DNA of 42,693 nt from a virus, in IMG/VR virus record IMGVR_UViG_3300022540_000923, positions 1 to 42,693 of that record; one strand, 5' to 3'. Positions 39,275 to 42,693 of this stretch are shown here, in pieces (position 1 is the stretch's first letter; the number at the start of each line of letters is the position of its first letter). The notes below the pieces were generated by a model. It saw only the letters and a list, made by a program, of their open reading frames with translations, was not told where the DNA came from and searched no databases. The position numbers and the translations under genes were made by a program.

Positions 39275-39469
39275 ATGGTGATAGAGGAGTTTTGGGCGTA
39301 TGTCCAATTTTGCAGTGTTTTTGTTATTATGTTGAATGTCACAGACCGAAAAGGCAGTATTTACAAAAGACGTTGGTATCATAACAAAGCGTTAGTTGGC
39401 GCGGCCATGATTTTGGTATTGATCAATTCAATGGTTTATATTCGGCAAGAATTATTGGGTGGATTTTAA
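39275..39469 (+). CDS. Small membrane protein (64 aa)
   Basis: ATG after AAAGGAGATTAGAA. It has two hydrophobic segments (about residues 5-20 and 41-56) split by a basic loop (DRKGSIYKRRWYHNK). It could be an inner-membrane protein involved in exclusion or host interference. No family recognised. Confidence 0.6.
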   Translation: MVIEEFWAYVQFCSVFVIMLNVTDRKGSIYKRRWYHNKALVGAAMILVLINSMVYIRQELLGGF

Positions 39470-39481
39470 AGGAGATTAGAA

Positions 39482-40267
39482 ATGGACGAAGAATTTGAAT
39501 ACACAGACGAGCTTAGAAAGGACCTGCAGAGTTACCAAGATGCTATTGTGGCTAAAGTGGCATCCAAAGTGGTTGCGGGGCGCTGGGCTTTGGAGCAGGA
39601 AAACAAAAAATTGAAAGAGAAAGTAATTAAAAAAGAAAAGTTTTTGCAATTGTATGGGGGTTCAAGAACACATGGTGTTCTCCCCACTTTAAATGTAGTA
39701 GACGAACCTACGACATTTAAAGCTTCCGACATTGAAAAACCCCCCAAAATCCATTGGGTTGTGGTCAAAAATCATTATACCGACAAACACGAGCCCAAGA
39801 GGTTGGTGAACCCAACGCCAAGTATATTGGCGGCTTATCCCCAAAGTTGGAAGTGGAAACACATTGCCGACCACCACGCTGAGGACATGAATAAAAAAGA
39901 GGCTGTAAAAACGTGTCCTATTGGGTATGATCCTACTGGGGAATGGACTATTACAATGCATATTAATAATCATTATAAACCTATCTTAATGTCAACTGCT
40001 AATCTTGATCTAGTCTATTACATAAGAGCGAAAGGTTTATCATTCACAACAAAAGAACAGGCAGAAAAAGCAGCCGCAGGAAAGAACGCAAGGAAGGAGC
40101 TTGTTTTTGCGTTGGATGGGTTGGAAAAATCCCATATTAGAATTGGATACATTGAGATACAGATTGTCGCAAAAAATGGATTAAATATGTCTGTAAGCGT
40201 CCCAAAGATAATACTTGATAAATTAGGAGAAGAAAAGATCAAACTCGCTTTAGAGTGGGGGTCCTGA
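39482..40267 (+). CDS. Hypothetical protein with N-terminal coiled coil (261 aa)
   Basis: ATG after AAAGGAGATTAGAA. Residues about 8-55 form a charged coiled coil (LEQENKKLKEKVIKKEK). The middle (SWKWKHIADHHAEDMNKK) is His/Trp-rich and the C-terminal third is more AT-rich than the rest of the gene, perhaps a later addition. The stop touches the SNF2 helicase start, so the two are co-translated. No known family. Confidence 0.55.
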   Translation: MDEEFEYTDELRKDLQSYQDAIVAKVASKVVAGRWALEQENKKLKEKVIKKEKFLQLYGGSRTHGVLPTLNVVDEPTTFKASDIEKPPKIHWVVVKNHYTDKHEPKRLVNPTPSILAAYPQSWKWKHIADHHAEDMNKKEAVKTCPIGYDPTGEWTITMHINNHYKPILMSTANLDLVYYIRAKGLSFTTKEQAEKAAAGKNARKELVFALDGLEKSHIRIGYIEIQIVAKNGLNMSVSVPKIILDKLGEEKIKLALEWGS

Positions 40268-42034
40268 ATGATTATAGACTTTGATGGGAAAAATTTTCAA
40301 TTGGAGTGTTCATTTCGGGACAATGCCAAGCTCCATGCAATTCCAAACAAAAGGTTCAATAAAAGGACCTCGAAATGGGTGGTTCCGCCATACCGAAAGA
40401 ATGTTGAGGCGATTGTGCGCACGGTTCAAGATGCAAAGATCATGCCATTGGCCCAAATTGCTATTGACAACACACGGAAAATCAGGGTTTCAAATCTGAA
40501 ATTTCCGATTTGGTATAAACCAAAAACTACACCCATGATGCACCAGAAAGAGGGGCTTGATTTTGTTTACGGCAAAGACGCCGCCGCCCTTTTTATGGAA
40601 ATGGGGACAGGCAAAACCAAAATTGGGATTGATTGGGCGTCGGTGTTGTACATGGAAAGCACGATAGACCGCGTTTTGGTCATTTGCCCCTATTCCATTC
40701 GTGGAAACTGGGTGGACGAAATCAAAATCCATGGGCCATTGGAATACAGGACCCAGATTATTGCGACTTCCACGAAGAAAATGCAGAACGATTTCGCTAA
40801 ATTCATGGAGGACACGAGGTCTGCATCCAAAAAGGGGCGATTGCCTGTGGCCATCCTGGGTGTGGAGTCAGTCAGTCAGGGCTACAAGAAAGGGAAAGCA
40901 TTCGCCATGGCCGAGGATTTTGTGTCTGGTGGCAAAGTGCTGGTAGTCGTGGATGAATCCCACTTTATCAAGACCCATAATGCGAACCGGTCCGAAAACG
41001 TGGTTTGGTTGGGAAATTATGCCGTAAGGAAACTCATCATGACAGGGACGCCTTTGACGCAATCTCCCCTGGATCTTTATACGCAGTTTCAGTTCCTTGA
41101 TCCTGACATCATTGGCATAGGCTCCTGGTATGCTTTCCGCAATCAGTACGCCGTGCTGGAGGAAATGCGAACCTCGGCGGGAAGTTACCAGAAAGAAGTC
41201 GGATATAAAAACATTGAGGAGTTGGCCGAGAGCGTCGGAAAATTCGTGTTTCAATCCTTCAAAAAAGATGTCCTGGATTTGCCTGATAAAGTCTATGAAA
41301 CGGTCAAGATTGCGATGTCCAAGGAACAGTCCAAGATTTACAAATCCATGGCCCGTGAAAGGATAGCGTTTATTAAATCCAAAGTTCGGGATGGGGGCCC
41401 AATAGAAATCGTGGCCGACAATATTTTGGTCAGTTTAAATTTTCTACAGCAGATCGCGTCGGGGTTTGTTATGACGAAGGTTGAAGGACAAAAAACGCCG
41501 GACGTGGAGATGCTGATGGCCCCGAAATCAAACCCCAAAATCCGGGAAATGTTGCGGATTTTGGAAGAATTGGATCATTCGAAAAAAGTCATCATTTGGA
41601 CCAAGTACCGGCGGGAAAACCTGATGGTAGCGGACATTTTGCGAGAGAATTTCGGCCCGGAAACCGTTTCAGAATTCCACGGGGGCTTGACCGGGGACCA
41701 ACGCCAAGATAACATGAAATGGTTCAAACGCCATGATGGGACCAGGTTCTTTGTGGCTACCCTGCAGACAGGTTCAGTGGGCTTGACCTTAAATGAATCA
41801 GACTTGGTGATTTATTTTTCGAACAGTTTCAAATTCACCGACCGCATCCAATCTGAGGACCGTAACCACCGGATCGGGCAGAAGAATTCGGTGCTTTATA
41901 TTGATCTTTTAATCGAGAATTCGGTGGAAGAGCAGATCCGCCAAGCGATAAAAGACAAAAAATCGATGTCAGATTATGTTGCAGAGTTAATCGCTGAAAT
42001 CGGGATTGACAAGGCGGCGGCGACCATGCTATAA
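40268..42034 (+). CDS. SNF2-type DNA translocase (superfamily 2)
   Basis: 588 aa. The N-terminal 60 residues include a HARP-like strip (NKRFNKRTSKWVVPPYR). Walker A is MEMGTGKTKIG (about 111-119), motif II VDESH (about residue 228), motif III LIMTGTP. The C-terminal RecA domain carries VATLQTGSVGLTL and RIQSEDRNHRIGQ (motifs V and VI). It should be an ATP-driven DNA translocase working in fork restart or as a packaging/remodelling aid. No nuclease domain. A consensus promoter is embedded in its last codons. Confidence 0.92.
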   Translation: MIIDFDGKNFQLECSFRDNAKLHAIPNKRFNKRTSKWVVPPYRKNVEAIVRTVQDAKIMPLAQIAIDNTRKIRVSNLKFPIWYKPKTTPMMHQKEGLDFVYGKDAAALFMEMGTGKTKIGIDWASVLYMESTIDRVLVICPYSIRGNWVDEIKIHGPLEYRTQIIATSTKKMQNDFAKFMEDTRSASKKGRLPVAILGVESVSQGYKKGKAFAMAEDFVSGGKVLVVVDESHFIKTHNANRSENVVWLGNYAVRKLIMTGTPLTQSPLDLYTQFQFLDPDIIGIGSWYAFRNQYAVLEEMRTSAGSYQKEVGYKNIEELAESVGKFVFQSFKKDVLDLPDKVYETVKIAMSKEQSKIYKSMARERIAFIKSKVRDGGPIEIVADNILVSLNFLQQIASGFVMTKVEGQKTPDVEMLMAPKSNPKIREMLRILEELDHSKKVIIWTKYRRENLMVADILRENFGPETVSEFHGGLTGDQRQDNMKWFKRHDGTRFFVATLQTGSVGLTLNESDLVIYFSNSFKFTDRIQSEDRNHRIGQKNSVLYIDLLIENSVEEQIRQAIKDKKSMSDYVAELIAEIGIDKAAATML

Positions 42035-42035
42035 T
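42006..42035 (+). promoter_or_regulatory. Consensus sigma-70 promoter inside the end of the SNF2 gene
   Basis: TTGACA (42006-42011), 18-bp spacer, TATAAT (42030-42035): both boxes are perfect. It would start near 42042 and drive the 42080 gene and the pentapeptide protein. Confidence 0.85.
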
Positions 42036-42079
42036 TAGAACAGACAACGAGAAAAAGAGATAACTCAAACGGAGATCAA

Positions 42080-42403
42080 ATGAGCAAAGTTTATGTAACC
42101 CAAGAAAACCGGCGTATCAGTTTTTTCGATGCTGAGAGATTCGGAGACATCATTTTTATGTCGGACAAGGATTTTTCACCAATCAAGTCCAGCTTGATGA
42201 ATGTAAAAATTGTCCAAGACATTAAGAAGTGGATGCAAGATTTCGACCCTGACCAGGACTTCCTGTTACTTTCCGGGGACCCGGTATTGATTGGATACGC
42301 CTTCCATTTGGCCATCTGGAAGAAAGGGTATATCAGGATTTTGAAATGGGACCAAATCTCAAAATCCTACCATGAAGCACATTTCAACCCAAAAGGAGAT
42401 TAG
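42080..42403 (+). CDS. Conserved phage protein (107 aa), unknown function
   Basis: ATG after ACGGAGATCAA, 45 bases from the consensus promoter. The pattern [38 protein letters not shown] and [11 protein letters not shown] is common in a small family next to phage helicases (FLLLSGDP then KWD). It is a soluble alpha/beta protein. Function unknown. Confidence 0.7.
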   Translation: MSKVYVTQENRRISFFDAERFGDIIFMSDKDFSPIKSSLMNVKIVQDIKKWMQDFDPDQDFLLLSGDPVLIGYAFHLAIWKKGYIRILKWDQISKSYHEAHFNPKGD

Positions 42404-42405
42404 AA

Positions 42406-42693
42406 ATGAATCAAATAGAAATTGGGGGAATATTAGAAAAGCACAAAAAATGGGTTCACGGCGGCGGCGGTGAACGCGCGAACTTGAGAGGCGCGAACTT
42501 GAGAGGCGCGTACTTGGAAGGCGCGTACTTGGAAGGCGCGAACTTGAGAGGCGCGAACTTGAGAGGCGCGAACTTGAGAGGCGCGAACTTGGGAGGCGCG
42601 TACTTGGAAGGCGCGAACTTGGAAGGCGCGAACTTGGAAGGCGCGAACTTGAGAGGCGCGAACTTGAGAGGCGCGAACTTGGGAGGCGCGTAC
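42406..42693 (+). CDS. Pentapeptide-repeat protein, N-terminal part (partial, continues at 1-343)
   Basis: ATG after AAAGGAGATTAGAA. A 24-residue N-terminal cap ([20 protein letters not shown]-type) leads into 14 complete pentapeptides plus a partial one, running off the window. With the left end this gives at least 22 repeats, then the C-terminal domain. Central Leu residues point inward and the variable positions point outward in this fold. It follows the consensus promoter at 42006. Confidence 0.88.
   Translation, partial: MNQIEIGGILEKHKKWVHGGGGERANLRGANLRGAYLEGAYLEGANLRGANLRGANLRGANLGGAYLEGANLEGANLEGANLRGANLRGANLGGAY
42478..42693 (+). repeat. 15-bp tandem repeat coding pentapeptides (right part)
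   Basis: Fourteen complete 15-bp units and one broken one. Only codon 2 (AAC/TAC) and codon 4 (AGA/GAA/GGA) vary. It is the same array as bases 1-121, and the window was opened in it. Confidence 0.95.

Noticed and set aside
1-42693. CRISPR array at the window ends
   Set aside because: The 15-bp units are contiguous, in frame and protein-coding, with no spacers.

Overview
This window is an essentially complete genome of a tailed, strictly lytic-looking siphovirus (about 42.7 kb). Both ends fall inside the same tandem-repeat gene, a pentapeptide-repeat protein whose start is at 42406 and whose C-terminus is at 1-343. The contig is therefore almost certainly a circular map opened where the 15-bp repeat could not be assembled. 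No integrase, excisionase or lysogeny repressor was seen. The host cannot be named from the sequence. A small lipoprotein and an M15-type endolysin would fit a Gram-negative host, but this is inference.

The central finding is a complete Z-genome (2-aminoadenine) gene set. purZ (7575-8618) has the PurA fold signature, but the catalytic Asp of the GDEGKG loop is Ser (QFGSTGKG). It is followed, with overlapping start and stop codons, by a MazG/DUF550-type pyrophosphohydrolase (mazZ, 8618-9145), an HD phosphohydrolase (datZ, 9129-9740) and a PD-(D/E)XK-like nuclease (9737-10213). A family A DNA polymerase with an intact 3'-5' exonuclease and an unusual O-helix (dpoZ candidate, 4011-5855) lies just upstream. 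Together these would hydrolyse dGTP to dGMP, convert dGMP to the aminoadenine precursor, destroy dATP and polymerise dZTP. The phage DNA is thus predicted to carry diaminopurine in place of adenine.

Layout: (i) 36.25-42.69 kb and on through the junction to 12.46 kb, plus strand, early and replication genes: TOTE-type AEP primase, C5-cytosine methyltransferase, small membrane peptides, SNF2 helicase, pentapeptide protein, two proteins with SSB-like acidic tails, UvrD-like helicase, polymerase, DUF2303 protein, Z cassette, then small accessory genes behind a duplicated 92-bp promoter/operator. (ii) 35.54 down to 12.43 kb, minus strand, late genes: small terminase, a large terminase split in two frames, a portal-MuF fusion, Mu I-like protease with nested scaffold, decoration protein, major capsid protein, a three-gene glycosyltransferase insert, endolysin, head-tail connectors, tail tube, G/GT tail chaperones with a -1 slippery site, tape measure, tail tip proteins, a tail fibre and two holin-like membrane proteins. 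(iii) 35.54-36.25 kb, a non-coding divergent control region with a strong minus-strand promoter, TTGACA-centred palindromes and four copies of GCAA-N4-CGTGCC. This is the best candidate for the master switch and perhaps the origin.

The two gene blocks converge at 12.43-12.46 kb, where the last genes overlap tail to tail across a hairpin. Most early genes share a stereotyped leader (AAAGGAGATTAGAA-ATG). Many genes overlap by ATGA or TGATG, indicating translational coupling.
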